Shown here: positions 22,577-35,533 of the stretch, piece by piece | Position numbering within the stretch: the first letter of the stretch is position 1 | Layout of the letters: every line of letters begins with the position of its first letter | Assembly: GCA_030490835.1 (NCBI GenBank) | Contig: CM059973.1 | Coordinates: forward strand, 62,996,008 to 63,060,007 | DNA: 64,000 nt | Source: Annona cherimola | Taxonomy: Eukaryota; Streptophyta; Magnoliopsida; Magnoliales; Annonaceae | Direction: 5' to 3' | The notes under the pieces: model-generated | Told to the model about the DNA's origin: nothing | Seen by the model: only the letters and a program-made list of their open reading frames with translations | Databases searched by the model: none | Position numbers and translations under genes: made by a program

Positions 22577-22925
22577 TGGAAATGCTTAAACGCACCCACG
22601 TGCACCCACGTGCATTTAATTTACTTTTTATTATTTTTTTGAATTTTTTTATAAGACTGTTAATCTGAATGTATCTAACATGTACATCAAATTTTATCAT
22701 TTTTTTAGAATTTTATATTTTTTTTAGATTTTTAAAATTAGTGGCATTTTAGTAATTTTAAATGACTAAAAATTCCATTGATTTTAAAAACCCAAAAATA
22801 TATCTACAAATCTCCAAAAATGGTAAAAATTGATGCATATATTAAATACATTTAGATTAACAATTGCGTAAAACAATTTTCAAAAAATGTAAAAAAAATA
22901 AGTATTTGTACGTAGGTGCACCAAG
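22577..22925. mobile_element. Palindromic small element (family M3) inside the pseudogene
   Basis: The AT-rich interior is roughly symmetric: the word series around TGTTAATCTGAATGTATCTAACATG at the left reappears inverted at the right (ATATTAAATACATTTAGATTAACA), and a GTGGCATTTTAGTAATTTT centre is shared with 53,885-54,125. It separates the first extensin-like unit from the next. The exact ends and target duplication were not resolved. Confidence 0.6.
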
Positions 22926-23389
22926 GCTAAGTACACTCAAGTGTACAAGATCATGTCCAAGAGAAGCCACTAGCTCCACCATTGCCTAATCACTACCCAG
23001 ACAAATTCAATGGCTATGAATATAATTCTCACCAGAAGGTGAAGAAGCCTCCTCCACTACCACCATTGCCCAAACTCTACCCACACAATGGCTATGAGTA
23101 CAAGTCCCCTGATAAGATGAAAAAATGTTGCCACTGCCGCCGCCACCACCACTGCCTAACAACTACCTGCACAAATCCAATGACTTTGAGTAAAAAAATT
23201 TTGAGAAGGTGAGAAGCCCCCACCACCACCACTGCCAACCACAACTTGCATAGATCTAATGGATGTGAGTGCAAGTCTCAATGGAAGGTAAAGAAACCAA
23301 CGCCCAACCCATAGGAAGCATTTCCTACTCTTTTCTCGTGGGAACTCAGATCTCCACCATCAATTTTCGTCAGATGGTTCAGATTCAAA

Positions 23390-23960
23390 GGGGCATTTTC
23401 GAAATCGAAAAATCGGAGTCGATAGATGCCTCTTCACCCGCAGCTCCTTTCTCCCTCTCCCAGCGTCACCGTAGCCGTCGGTTGCTTGCGACCATGCCTC
23501 TCTTCGCTAGCGTTCTCCTCTTCCTCCGATGCCGTTTTCTCGTCCATCTCCAGCGAGTGCACGACTTCAATTGATGATCGGTTATGGCAACAGCAAGGAA
23601 GAAGAAGAAGAAGAAGACGGCAAGAGGCTGATGGGTTTCTTCTCTCCAAAAATGGAAGAAGTAGTCGGCTGGTAGAGAGAGACCTGCAGAAATAAAGCCG
23701 GTGGGTTTGAGCGGCGATCGGCAACGAAGAAGAACACATGCAACAGCATTTTTTTGTTTCAGATTCATGCGATTGGAGAATAGATCTAGTCCGGCGAGTT
23801 GGAAATCGAAGTTAGGATGCCGACGTGAGTCATCGGCTGGTTCTGATCGGAGATCCAACAGCCGGCGGCAAGTGGGTAGGAGCAGTCGCAGCGACGGCGG
23901 CTGCTGCGGCTAGGGTTCGTTTGCTGTGGAGAGTGATGCACCGAGAACATCTGTCACGAC
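23390..23960 (+). other. GC-rich block inside the Mutator-like element, possibly captured gene sequence
   Basis: This is the most GC-rich stretch of the region, in an element that is otherwise extremely AT-rich. Several overlapping frames stay open (for example plus 23426-23695 and minus 23466-23858), but none matches a family I recognise, and they include AAG-repeat-coded Arg/Phe runs. The sequence near 23,560-23,960 resembles a 5' UTR or first exon (GAAGAAGAAG run, and a GCTAGGGTTCG word at ~23,909). Capture of host gene parts is well known for Pack-MULEs; here it is inference. Confidence 0.4.
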
Positions 23961-25454
23961 GGACCAAAATGCAGATTAAATTTCAGCAAATTTTGTTTAG
24001 TTTAGATCTAATACTATCGGTGTTTGATTGGGGTAATTCAAGAGTCATTTTCTATCTTTTGATATGCTTTGGATCATGTAGACGGTTTAGATTAGAAAAA
24101 TTCAGCTAATTAAATTATAAATAGGAATAATTATGTGGACGGTTAAAATAGTGCAGATATTTTTATTTAAATGTGAATAAAAATAATATAATAATAATTA
24201 TTATTTATTAAATCTATCCCAAAAAGGTACATATATTTATTTAGATTATCTAAATATAAATTATAATTTCTGGACATATAATTAAACCTTTATTATACTT
24301 AATTATTGTATTTAGGACATATAATTAAATAATAATTTAAATTAAGTATTTTCTACCAATCTAAGTTTCCGGACAGTTTAAATTACAATTTGGGACGTAT
24401 AATTGAACCATTCCTAAAAGGTCATATATATTTATTTTGTCTAAACTATTATTTTGTTAATTAAACATTTAAAAATACTTAATTATTAAACCAGTACCAA
24501 AAAGTCATATACAATTATATTATTAAATGTTAATTATAGTTATATATAATTTAAATAAATATAAATTGAACAATTTTATTTTTAAAAGTCAATATAATAA
24601 TTATAGTTTTATATATTTATTTAAATTTTATTTTATTGAATTTAAATTAATTTCACATTTAATTGAAATAATAATTTATTATTAATTTGTAAAATAAAAT
24701 TCAGTAGTTGATATGTTTTAAATTAACATAATAAATTTGTTACATATATAATTTAAAGTTTAAAGTATAATGAGCAATGGAAAAGATGAGTAAACTCTTA
24801 GAGCTTTAGAAGACTTAGCTTACTAGGTTCGCAAAATAAATCAAAATAATAAATTTATTACATTTATAATTAATTAATTGATTTAATTTTTATTTTAATT
24901 ATAAATAATTTATTATTATTATTATACTTAATTATTAATTTTGGTACATATGAGTAAATGATCATTTAAAATAAATATTTTGTACCAACCTAAGTCTTGG
25001 GACAATTTAAATTATAATTTTGGGATTTCTCTGAAAAATAGAATTACATATAAAGTTTACAGTTAGATATAACTATTAATATAGTAATGCGAATATGAGA
25101 GCGAGTTAGAGCATTAATTTATCTTGTTTATGCTTGAGCAATGTGGGTTTCTTAGAAGCTATATAAATGCGACAATTTATGTATAATTTGAAATTTTATT
25201 TTTAATATTTTATTTATTGAAATAGTTTTAAAATTATTTAGACATCAAATAAATTATTAAGTATATATATTTTGCAAAATAGACAGATTAAGTAAAATAT
25301 TCAAAAATTATAAAAAATTAGATGCTGTTAAATTATAAAAAATTATAAAAAATTATTTGAAATAAATAATTTACCATCATTAAAAATATTTATTTTGCAA
25401 GATATACATTTTAATTAATACTTTTCATATGAATTTAAATTAATTTTCAATTTT

Positions 25455-25805
25455 TTTATTGAAATATGTTTACATACATCTCAACCCATATTACACTGAA
25501 GGTCTGAGACATTCTTACAAATCTAGAGACACTGCTCTACCAAATAATCAGGAAGACACAGCAGGTCTGAGACATTCTTACAAATCTGGAGACACTGCTC
25601 CACCAAATAATCAGAAAGATACAGCTTCCAACAACCAAACGGGAGACTACTGCTCCCACAAACAACCGGACGGGAGACCATAGCTCCCACTAATAATTTT
25701 TCCTCATTTCTGGCCGAAATCCAAATGCTGGATTCGAACCCACAACCAGCGCTCCACAAATTCTTATAATGCCCGCGCTGACCAATCGAGCATGGCTCGG
25801 TTGGC
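25455..25805 (-). mobile_element. tRNA-derived SINE (copy S1), minus strand
   Basis: Flanked by a 12-bp direct repeat, ATTTTCAATTTT, at 25443-25454 and 25806-25817. On the minus strand the head carries an A-box-like GATTGGTCAGCGCGGG stretch and a B box, GGGTTCGAATCC. The body has an internally duplicated ~60-bp segment (25,500-25,620). The 3' end reads as RATTTGTAAGAATGTCTCAG then GTAATATGGGTTGAGATG, a tail shared with the copy at 52.3 kb and the fragment at 49.2 kb. Confidence 0.87.
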
Positions 25806-26616
25806 ATTTTCAATTTTATTTAAATTTGATTAACTTTAGTTAAATTTGATTTAACCTTATTTTGTTACAATGTTGGGACATATAATTAAAACATTATTTA
25901 CTTAAATATTAATATTGAGATGCAGAATTAAATAACGATTTAAATTAAGTATTTTTTACCAATTTAAGTTTTGGCATAGTTTTAATTACAGTTTTGGAAC
26001 ATATAATTTGTCTATAAATTTTTTATTCAATTTAAATATTTATTAATTTCATAGTTTTACATCGATTTCAATTGAAGTAAATAAATTTTTATTTTTATTT
26101 TAAATTAATTAATTCTATTTACAATAAAACATAAGTAGTATATTAATATGTTAAACTTGTAATATAAACTGTAATAATATTATTTTATAATTTTAATAAA
26201 TTTTAATATATTAATATGTTAAATTTCTAATATAAACTGTAATAATATTATTATATAATTTAAATAAATTCTATTATAAAATTTCTATTAAATGTAGTTA
26301 TTTACTAAATTGATTATTTAAACAATCCATAAAAGTAACATATATTTCTATATTAAATATAAATTATAGTTATATAAAATTTATTACAATTTTAGTTTTA
26401 CAGCGTCATATATAATAATTTTTATAATTTTATATATTTACGTAAATTTTGATTTTATTTAATTTAAATTACTTAATATTTTTAATTATAAATTCATATA
26501 TTTATTTAGTTTGAAAATTATTTAAAGGTTTTACGTAATTATGAAATGAATTATTAATTATATATCTTTTGCAAAATACACAAATTAGGTAAAATATTTA
26601 TAAAATATCAAAAATT

Positions 26617-27712
26617 AAATGCGGTTAGATGCTGTTAGATGCGGTTAAATACAGTTAGATGCGGTTAGATGTGGTTAGACGCTATTGGATTAAGGTGGAT
26701 TTCATTTAATCGTATTATATGGGTTTCAAACTCCGTAATTAAGGTGTAAATGACCTTATAAGTGTCCTAGGATCATATTACAGGTGTTAAATTAGGATTA
26801 ACTTATTAATTTAAAAAATTAGATGCGGTTAGATGCGGTTAGATACGGTTAGATACAGTTAGATATGGTTAGATGCGGTTAGATGCAGTTAGACGCTATT
26901 AGATTAAGGTGGATTTCATTTAATCGTATTATATGGGTTTCAAATTTCATAATGAAGGTGTAAATGACCTTATAAGGTGCCAAGGATCATATTATAGGTG
27001 TTAAATTTGGATTAACTTATTAATTTCAAAAATTAGATGCGATTAGATTCGGTTAGATGCGGTTAGATACGGTTAGATGCAGTTAGACGCGGTTAGATTA
27101 AGGTGAATTTCATTAAATCGTATTATATGGGTTTCAAATTTCGTAATTAAGGTGTAAATGACCTTATAAGAGGCCTAGGATCATATTATAGGTGTTAAAT
27201 TTGAATTAACTTATTAATTTCAAAAATTAGATGCAGTTAGATGCTGTTAAATACGGTTAGATGAAGTTAGATGCGGTTAGATTCGGTTAGATGTGGTTAG
27301 ACGCTGTTAGATTATGATGATTTCATTAAATCGTATTATTTGGGTTTCAAATTATGTAATTAAGGTCTAAACGACATTATAAGGGTCCTAGGATCATATT
27401 ACAAGTGTTAAATTAGGATTAACTTATTAATTTCAAAAATTAGATGCGGTTAGATGCGGTTAGATGTGGTTAGATGCGGTTAGATGTAGTTAGATGCGAT
27501 TAGACGCTGTTAGATTATGGTGATTTCATTAAATCGTATTATCTAGGTTTCAAATTTCTTAATTAAGGTCTAAATGATGTTATAAGAGCCCTAGGATCAT
27601 ATTACAGATGTTAAATTAGGATTAACTTATTGATTTCGAAAATTAGATGCGGTTAGATCCGGTTAGATAGGGTTAGATACGGTTAGATGCGGTTATATTC
27701 AGAAAATAAAAA
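26617..27712. repeat. Nested minisatellite: 10-bp AGATGCGGTT arrays in ~205-bp higher-order units
   Basis: Six blocks of 5-8 tandem AGATGCGGTT variants begin at 26617, 26821, 27035, 27229, 27442 and 27645, giving spacings of 204, 214, 194, 213 and 203 bp. Each block is followed by a conserved ~130-bp spacer containing TTTCATTTAATCGTATTATA and AGGATCATATTACAGGTGTT. The last block ends near 27,712. It lies subterminally in the Mutator-like element. Confidence 0.95.
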
Positions 27713-28841
27713 ATTAATAATTTTTCAAAAAATCAAGAAAAATAAAAGAAGTTATTTTTTAGAGTACCTTAATTACATTAACTTTAAATAATATAAAATA
27801 ACTCCTAATAAAAATTATATTTTCCAACTTTACCAATTATACTGAAATCTTATTAAAAAATAATTTTTTGTACACAAATATTTTTAGAAATTGTCAAATA
27901 ATGAAAATTTATGTCTACATATATTTTAGTACTTGATCTAGCAATTTAATGGAATAGATTGAGATTTTGTATATATATAATACTAATTTTATCAAAAAAC
28001 CAAACATATTCATATTTTTAAACAAATATACTCACGTTGTAAAATTACCACAATGGCCTGCTTCCTTTTTTTTCTCATGAGAAGTGCTTCCCATGGGTTG
28101 GGCCTCAAAGAAACCACCACTGCCACTACCACTGCCCAACAACAATCTACATAAATCTAGTGGCTATCAATATAAATCTTCACATTGGGGAAGAAGTCTC
28201 CACCGCCACCACATAGGAGAAGAAATCCAATGGCTACGGGTACAAGCCTCTAGAAAATGTAAGACAATCACCACCTCCACCACCGCTGCGAAACCATTAT
28301 CCACATAGATCCAATGGCTATGAGTACAAGTCTCCTAAGAAGGTGAAGAAGTTGCCACTGCCGCTACTGCCTAACCAGTATCAGTGTAGATTAGATAACC
28401 ATAGTACAACTCTCCTAATAAGGTGAAGAATCCACCGCCTTTACCATAACTACCCAACCATCACATACATAGATCTAATTGCTACATATACATACGAAAA
28501 GCTAAAAGTGTCCTATCGAGTTCCCTCATCTAGCGATTCATAAGCTCATGGGGGTTAAGGGAACGCTTCCCCTTTTCATTTTGAAATTAGGGCATTTATA
28601 GAGGCACAAAGTAAAATTGAAAGGATTTGAAGGAAGGGAAGGTAGCAACTTTGTGAAGGAAATAGCGTTAATAGAGGAAAACTTCCTTCTTAAAGAAATT
28701 TGAACATTGTCAATTGATGCATCGGCATTCCCAATGATTACTCTAGATGACTAGCCTTTGATTTTGTGTGCTATCTAGTCAATGCACAACTACAACAAGG
28801 AGCTATTTAAAGTTTCTATTGAAGCAATGTGAAAGACAACT

Positions 28842-29159
28842 ATGGCAGTCACCTTCTTTGACATAGATGAGAACTTGCATCATGTATCATTTAGCAACAA
28901 AGAAGATAAGTCCCATGTGATGCAGGTTAGACAATTGCTATATGACCAGAAGCTAATCCTCATGGCATACATAACGAGACCCATTGGGCAGGACAACATG
29001 GATCTATTCACATCCCCGGTATGGCTGCGCATTAAGGAGATACCTTTCCTAATCAAGAAAATGGAATTAGGGGAATTATTAGGTAACTCTTTCCAAGCAC
29101 ACTCTAAAACTCATTTCATTAAGTTCCTAGATAAAAATCTAGGCGGAGGTAAATGTTAA
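28842..29159 (+). pseudogene. LINE ORF1 fragment (DUF4283-like)
   Basis: A 105-residue open piece of the LINE's RNA-binding first ORF. It contains IDENLHHVSFSNKEDKS and QLLYDQKLILM, matching by eye the DUF4283 pattern in which a conserved W-x-F/Y-D-x-x-L-L motif precedes the core. The following knuckle at ~29,236-29,280 (YYLCGKRGHGFKER) lacks the first and last Cys of CCHC. This piece ends at a stop 263 bp before the solo LTR insertion. Confidence 0.72.
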
Positions 29160-29421
29160 GGAGTTATTGAGAAGGAAAATTTTTGTGCAACATGGCTCCT
29201 CCACAAAGAAGTGAATTCCCTTTTAATATGAAAGATTACTAGTCTTCTATTACCTCTGTGGAAAGAGGGGTCATGGGTTTAAGGAACGTGATGAGAATGC
29301 AAAGAAAAGGGAAATGTTAGAAGTAAACATGCCTTATGGGGAAAAATATGAGAATTATAGGATAGAAGATAAGGAGAACATGTTGCAATACCAAACACTA
29401 AAGAGCGTTAAAGAAATTAAA

Positions 29422-32400
29422 TGTAGTAACCGCAATTTTTAAATTGCAACTTTCAACGTATAATATAATATATATATATGTGTAAATTTTGGGCCAAGGA
29501 ATTAATGAGATTGAATATTAATAGATGGCCTAAAATTATAAAAATAAAAGAAAAGGTAAATAATAAATAAGTAATGATGAGTTGAGATGCTATTATTGAA
29601 TGAAAAAAATGGAAAAGTATACTAATTAATCGTGGTTAAATGGTCCAGTTTAAATAATTTAATTGGTTTAAATTATTTAAATTAATGAATAGCCATGATT
29701 TAATGATTTTAAACATGTATTATGAGTTCAAATCATAAAAATTTAAAATCGCATGATTTAGGACATATATTTAATATGAATATTTACAAAAAAAAAGAAA
29801 AAATATAAAAATATATATAGAGGGATAGCCGCATGTGTATACATGAGGACTACCAAAAGAAAGGGGGAATGAAAGGGGTTTCAACCCCTTTCCATTGCAC
29901 GAACAGAGAGAGGGGGGAAAAATTAGAGAGAAAAAAGAAAGGGAGGAAGAGGGAAGAAGGAAGAAGGAGAAGGGAGAAGGAAGAGAAGGAGGTCCGGTCG
30001 CATGCTCCCCTGACGCCGGAGGAGATGCCGCCGCCACTAGCCGCCGCCGCCGGAGGTAAGGAAGATAGGTTTCTTTGTTGATTTTCGAAATTATCTCTCT
30101 AAGCATTCCAAAATCACGGGGAATTTATTAAATATGAGTAGGTTTATAAGAATGAAGAGAAATTATAGAAAATAGGATGAAAATTCGGATTTATGGCTAT
30201 GGGAGTTAGGGTTTTTATTTTCTATCCCAAATCATGGTAGAAATCATGGGGTTTTAAAAGATTTATGCAAAAGATGATGATGGAAGTTTAAAGCTTATAA
30301 ATAGAAGTCCAAAATTTATCCTATGCATGAATCAGAATTTCAAAAAGGTTGAAAAGCTTTAATATTTTTGCCCCAAATTGCTATATAATGTATTTAAAGG
30401 ATGTTGGGATGTATTATTTGCAAAAATTATATGTATAATCTTGGGTAGGAAAGGAAATTCAAATTTCTATCATACATTGAATGTAGGGATGCCATAAAAT
30501 CGTAGCCTAGGCATAGGGCTTTTGTACTTTATTGTATGGGATGCTTTATAAATAATTTTGAACCCATTTGGATGTGGAAATTGGGCGAAAAATTGGCAAG
30601 TGGGTATATATGTTACGGGCATATGTTGTTGCTTGTAAACATTAAATTTAGTAATTTAATTTTATATGAACATGGATTTAGATCAAAATGTGCAAATCTT
30701 GAAGCTAAAATCTAGACATATATTATAAATGAAATTAGGTATTAGGAAATTTGTATGGATGTATGAGATTTCTTTTAACTAAATGTGTACGGGATGAATT
30801 TTATATAATTTTAGTATTAAAAAAATATAAAAAAAAGAATGAATAAATGAGTTACAATTGTATGACATGTGTATGAATGATTTGAGGGTTAAAAATATTA
30901 AACTCGTTATATTTAAGTTGTGTGAAAGTAAAATGAAGAAAAATCCCTAAATCTTGAAGCTTAAAGCTCACTCATCTAATTGGCCAAAGTTGGGCAATGT
31001 ATGGTGATGAATTTGGGTTTAAAGATGACTCCTAAATAATTTAATCGTAATTTTAGAAGCATGACGTATGTTTATTGGTGATAAATGGGTGGTTAAGCAA
31101 AGCTATGATTATAAAAAAATATATATGTATATATAGGAATTTTAAAGTAAGCCTAAATGAATGTTAAATTTATGCAGGTGCATATATGATGAATTTGGTT
31201 ATAATAAATGAGTTATAATTATTATTTTAAAATAAGTATAATACATATGAATGCTAAATTATAAGCTAGATGATTAAGCTGGAATAATTAAGTAGAAAAA
31301 ATATTTAATGGAATGATTTTGAAATTCTGGAGCAGAAAATGCATAACCATGGGATAAAAATAATTGCCCAGTTCGAATGTATAATTTATAAATGTCATTT
31401 TTGATATTTTAATATTAAATTTGTTTGATGTGGATTAATGAAATTTGTATTTTAAATTTTAGAGATTAAAAACTAATGTTTAATGCCTATATTGGGTTGA
31501 GACTACTATTTGACTTTGAAAGTTATATATAAGAAATTTCAAGTAATGAGATGAATATTTAAATTCCCATAAATTGAATATGATACCTAATATATATGTT
31601 AAGCCAAGGGTAGTTAAATGTAAGCCTAAAAAGGATTTATGAAATGGACTATTTTGCCATTTGTGTCGACCAATAATGATTGATCATTAATTTTAATTGT
31701 AAGAGTATGACAATAGTGTTAATTTTCATGCTTATATTAATGAAAATGCAAGGAAGTTGGGAAAACCCAACTGTTCAATTGAGGTTATGGGTTGTGGATG
31801 TTAGTTATGATATTTAAACGTTATATTTACATAAATTATAATTAATCTAATTTGTAGATGGTAAGATGTATATGAGTTAAGTTATGGGTGTAGAGATTCA
31901 AGTGAAACAGCCAAGTTACTTGGCTATTTGCCCATGTAATTTAGATAAAATAGGTGGATTACAAATTCCAAACGTAAAAGTTAGTGAATTTGAAGTGAAA
32001 TGTAAAGTTTTAATAATTAAAATCAAGGAAATAGAAGAAATAAAGTAAAATAGTTCTATTGTCTAGTTCCTTTACTAAATTACTGATTTTAAAGCATAAA
32101 TGATGACTGCTAAAATTATTACAAGCATCATAATGAAAATCCTATGATATGATGTTAAATATAAAATAAAAGAGAGTTTAGCTAGGCAGCCATGTGGATA
32201 GGCTGTGTGGACTATGAATTTTGGGTTTAGGTTCAAGTGTGGTGATCATACAAACATAAGAAGTAATATATATGATATGAATTTGAATCATTCGATTTTT
32301 GGAATAAATGAATTTATAAGTCATGAGGAAGGTTTCTTATATATATGTAATCAAATTTGAGTTGTGTTTGATGAGGATGATTTCTAATCATCTATCTTAA

Positions 32401-34328
32401 ACAGGTTATATTTTGTACGAATTAGTCTATGTGTGATGAAATTTTTTATAGTAAACTTATTTTATATGCATAAGAAGATCTCGTGCCCTTTATATGATTT
32501 ATTTAAATGTAACATACCCAAAATGTATGAGACTCGTTAAGTACATTTCATTTACAAAATGATTAAAAGACTAAGAAAGCCTATAATCTATGAGTTTTCA
32601 AATTAGTTTATATTTAGAAAAGATTATTTTTTAGCATATTGGACTTATGAAACCCTAGAAATCTAATTCTATGATGAATTCAAGATGAACTCCATATTTG
32701 AAGGTCTAGAGTGGGAATATGATGTTTGTTCAACTGTAGGATAAAATATTTAAATAAGATTTTTAAGCAGAGAAATTCTTAAATTTCTTATTAAAAGCCA
32801 GTAAAAAAGGTATGAGTAGAAAATAAGTAGAGATGTAGATTGACATGCTTGATTACGAGAATGATATGTTTAGATATTGTTTTCTATAGATTATGCTAGG
32901 GAGGGGTAAAGAAAAGATGGAAGGAAGCTAAAAGAAAAAGGTAAGCAAGTCCTTCAAGTTTTCATTTCAAAAGAAAGATATGGTAAGAAAATCTATTCTT
33001 ACCATTTTATTTCTAAAAAGGTTATTTGCTAATGAGTTTGTTTTATTTAAATATTTCTTTAAATTGACATGCATTAAAAAAGTACTTAGGGATGGTCATT
33101 ACCCTATGCATAGGTTTTACAAAAAGAATATATACTTAAAGTATATTTTATAACTTAATTTTCATGTACAAACCTTGTTATTGGCAAAACTGAATTCATG
33201 CTATAAATGCATATAATGCACATGTGAATGGAACTCATGCATAGAAAGTGAATTAGGCTTTGTCAAGGTTGTAATTGAACAGGTAGTCCGTCCTTGAAGT
33301 TGCCTGGTCAATGCGTCTGACGTATGGGTGGGTGATCACTTGATAAGTGTCATCTACCAAATGAGGAATAAGTCATGGAATGATGCATGTGTGTGCATTC
33401 ATCTCAATATTACACATGCATAATGAGATTTTAAGAGTTTTATGATTTCAGTTAATGCCACGGGTTTTGGAAATTATATAATTCTAAATGTTTGCTTACT
33501 GAGTATTTTATACTCATTGTTTTCAACTAATCAGTAAGTGCAGATGATGCGGATTTGATAGAAAAGCCTTCACTGCTAGAAAAGCAGTAAAGATATGATT
33601 TTTAATATTCCTAAAGAATTGTAGCCATCAGGATGTAATTTTTATAATTGTGAGTATGTATTATATTTAAATATTTTACGTTGTTATTAAATGTAGTAGT
33701 TACCTTCTTGCGTAAAGTGTAATTATATAAGGGATATATTAATTGAATTGAAGTAAATGTGAGTGATTTAGGGTGTGTTTGGCAATTGATAGAAAATTTC
33801 AAGTTAAAAATTTTTAATCTAAAACTTTTCACTCTCCACAACTATCATGTTTTTTAATCATTTTTTCACATTTTCCTATGCAACTACCCTATTTTTAATT
33901 ATTTCTACACAATTATCCACACAACTAACCTATTTATGTTAACTTTATCTTTTTTACTACTCATTATTACCCCTATCATATCACATCATTTGACATCTTT
34001 TACGCTTCAAAACTTTTTATCAAAAGTTTTATTCATTGCCAAACACACCCTTGGTAGAAAATGTTAAATTTGTAATGACTATCAGGTTATGTATTGACCA
34101 AATGTCCTAATTATAGACAACATGCTACCGGATTTTAGTTAAGAAAATGGAATCAATATGGGTTCCAAAAAAAAGAAAAAAAAATTCAAGCTGATTTCCT
34201 AGCACATTAGAAAAGCTTTCGCTCGTATAAACAATGAAACTTCGATTTCATTCACCAGCTTCACCACCTAAAAAGATCCGTGGAGTAAGGTACCACGTGA
34301 TGGCGCTTCCGTGGGTTGGGGTGCTACA
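29422..34328 (+). mobile_element. Giant solo LTR A (4,907 bp) inserted in the LINE
   Basis: Ends are TGTAG and CTACA, flanked by a perfect 5-bp duplication, TTAAA (29417-29421 and 34329-34333). No gag or pol is inside, so it is a solo LTR or an LTR-only derivative. A purine-rich leader follows a TATA-like motif near 29,805-29,990. The motif TGATCACTTGATAAGTGTC (~33,333) and CTTACTGAGTATTTTATACT (~33,495) recur in LTRs B and C. The 3' end, GGGTTGGGGTGCTACA, matches LTR B and C ends. It probably belongs to a Ty3-gypsy family with very long LTRs; that classification is inference. It carries a nested MITE at 33,771-34,050. Confidence 0.85.
33771..34050. mobile_element. MITE of family M1, copy a (280 bp)
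   Basis: Begins GGGTGTGTTTGGCAATTGAT and ends ATTCATTGCCAAACACACCC, a clear terminal inverted repeat. The interior lacks coding potential. It is inverted relative to copies at 48,941, 54,334 and 54,652. Superfamily unclear; target duplications are at most 3 bp and not consistent. Confidence 0.9.
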
Positions 34329-35533
34329 TTAAAGGATCTAGAAAATGAAGGGAACCATGAAAAAAATAAGGGGATTGGTGAGAGAAGGTAAAGAGGGCTG
34401 GTGAAAGTAGGCATTCACTAAATTGGATGAGATCGGAATGGAGAAGCGCGAATTGAAACAAAAACAACATAAAGGAATGAAGGAAAACTCAAAAAAGGTA
34501 AAGGTAAAAAGGAAGGAGATGGGAAAATAGAAAAAGGAAAAGACAACAACAAATGGTGGTGGTTATGGGCAGATCAGGGAGAGGTAAATACAAGCATTTC
34601 AAGGTAAAGGGAAAGGAAAATCCAAGTTAGGTGGGAATGAAAATAGAACAGTGGATTACAATAAAGAGAAAGGGGTCTTGAATGTGCATTTAGAAACTAA
34701 AGGAGAACGACAGTAAAGGAAGTAAGGAAAGCCAACACTGTGGTTGCCTCACGAGAATGAGGAGAAAGACCTCTATGTGGTAACAGGGTAGATAAATTTC
34801 TACATGAATCAATGGGAATGGAGAATCCTATCAAAAGTCAGTGTCAGCAATATGAAGAGTTTGAAATGTCAGGCAACAAAAGCACGTATGGTAGTATGAA
34901 GAAAACATGGGCAAGGTTAGTGAGAAAGGTAGAAAGAAGAGTAAAGTCACACCAAGAGTTGAACATGTAGATGAGAAAAAAATGAAAAGGAAAGCAAAAG
35001 ACTACAATGGATAGCAAGTTGATGTGAAATCTAAGGTGGAAAAGGAGTGAAGGGTAGATGTGCACAAAGAGTGGAACTGGTAGAGCCTGAGGAGACAACT
35101 CAGCCCTATCACCTCTAAATATTGCTAATAGCATGAAATTTCCAGGGCTTGGGAACCTGAGGCCAATTTGTAACCTTTTTTTTATCTAAAAAAGATCTCA
35201 TTGTTGTTTTCTTATGTGAGACTAAAAGGAGAGGGCAAGAAATAAAGAAAATAAGAAGAAACTGAGTTTCTATAATTGCTTGGCAGTGGAATGCAAGGGT
35301 GGAAAAGCTGGTTTAGCAATGCTATGGAAGGATGATTGGTTTGAGTAGGTATCTAGCTTTTCTAAGAACCATATTGATGTGAAGATAATTTGTAGAAATG
35401 GGAATGTCATGTGGAGATTGACGAGTTCCTATGACAATCGGAAGATTAGTATGCGAGCGCATGGGACATTCTAAAGACATTAGGGAAACAAGTATCAAAG
35501 CTGTGGGTAGTTATAGGAGATTTCAATGAAGTA

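Larger units (their letters stand above)
23299..28106. mobile_element. Non-autonomous Mutator-like element (4,808 bp) with 9-bp target duplication
   Basis: A perfect 9-bp direct repeat, AAAGAAACC, flanks it at 23290-23298 and 28107-28115. The inner ends are inverted: GCCCAACCCATAGGAAGCA at 23,302 and GCCCAACCCATGGGAAGCA read backwards from 28,103, so the terminal inverted repeat is short, about 23 bp. A 9-bp duplication is the Mutator-superfamily signature. No transposase reading frame is present. It carries a GC-rich block near its left end (23,390-23,960), a nested SINE (25,455-25,805) and a minisatellite near its right end (26,617-27,712). It lies inside the extensin-like repeats, which resume directly after it. 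Confidence 0.88.
22397..28495 (+). pseudogene. Extensin-like / hydroxyproline-rich protein pseudogene, split by insertions
   Basis: About ten degenerate ~80-bp units encode variants of NGYEYKSPxKVKK followed by a PPPLPPLP-type run and N-Y-x-H. They lie near 22,540, 23,010, 23,090, 23,180, 23,260, 28,155, 28,230, 28,312, 28,395 and 28,475. Such Tyr/Lys/Pro repeats are typical of cell-wall extensins. Units carry stops (GAGTAA near 23,184; TAA in the first unit) and frame changes. A TATA box lies at 22404-22411. The gene is interrupted by a palindromic element at ~22,577-22,925 and by the 4.8-kb Mutator-like element at 23,299-28,106. No intact start or signal peptide is visible; the ATG at 22,473 stops after 13 codons. 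Confidence 0.72.

Noticed and set aside
25730..25800. Possible tRNA gene (B-box GGTTCGAATCC)
   Set aside because: No cloverleaf with paired acceptor stem could be drawn, and the sequence is the head of a SINE with target duplications and a SINE tail.
29833..30106. Overlapping frames rich in Arg/Glu/Lys or Ser/Phe/Pro in solo LTR A
   Set aside because: They cross the purine-rich leader of the LTR and are open due to base composition; the same leader occurs in B and C without conserved protein.
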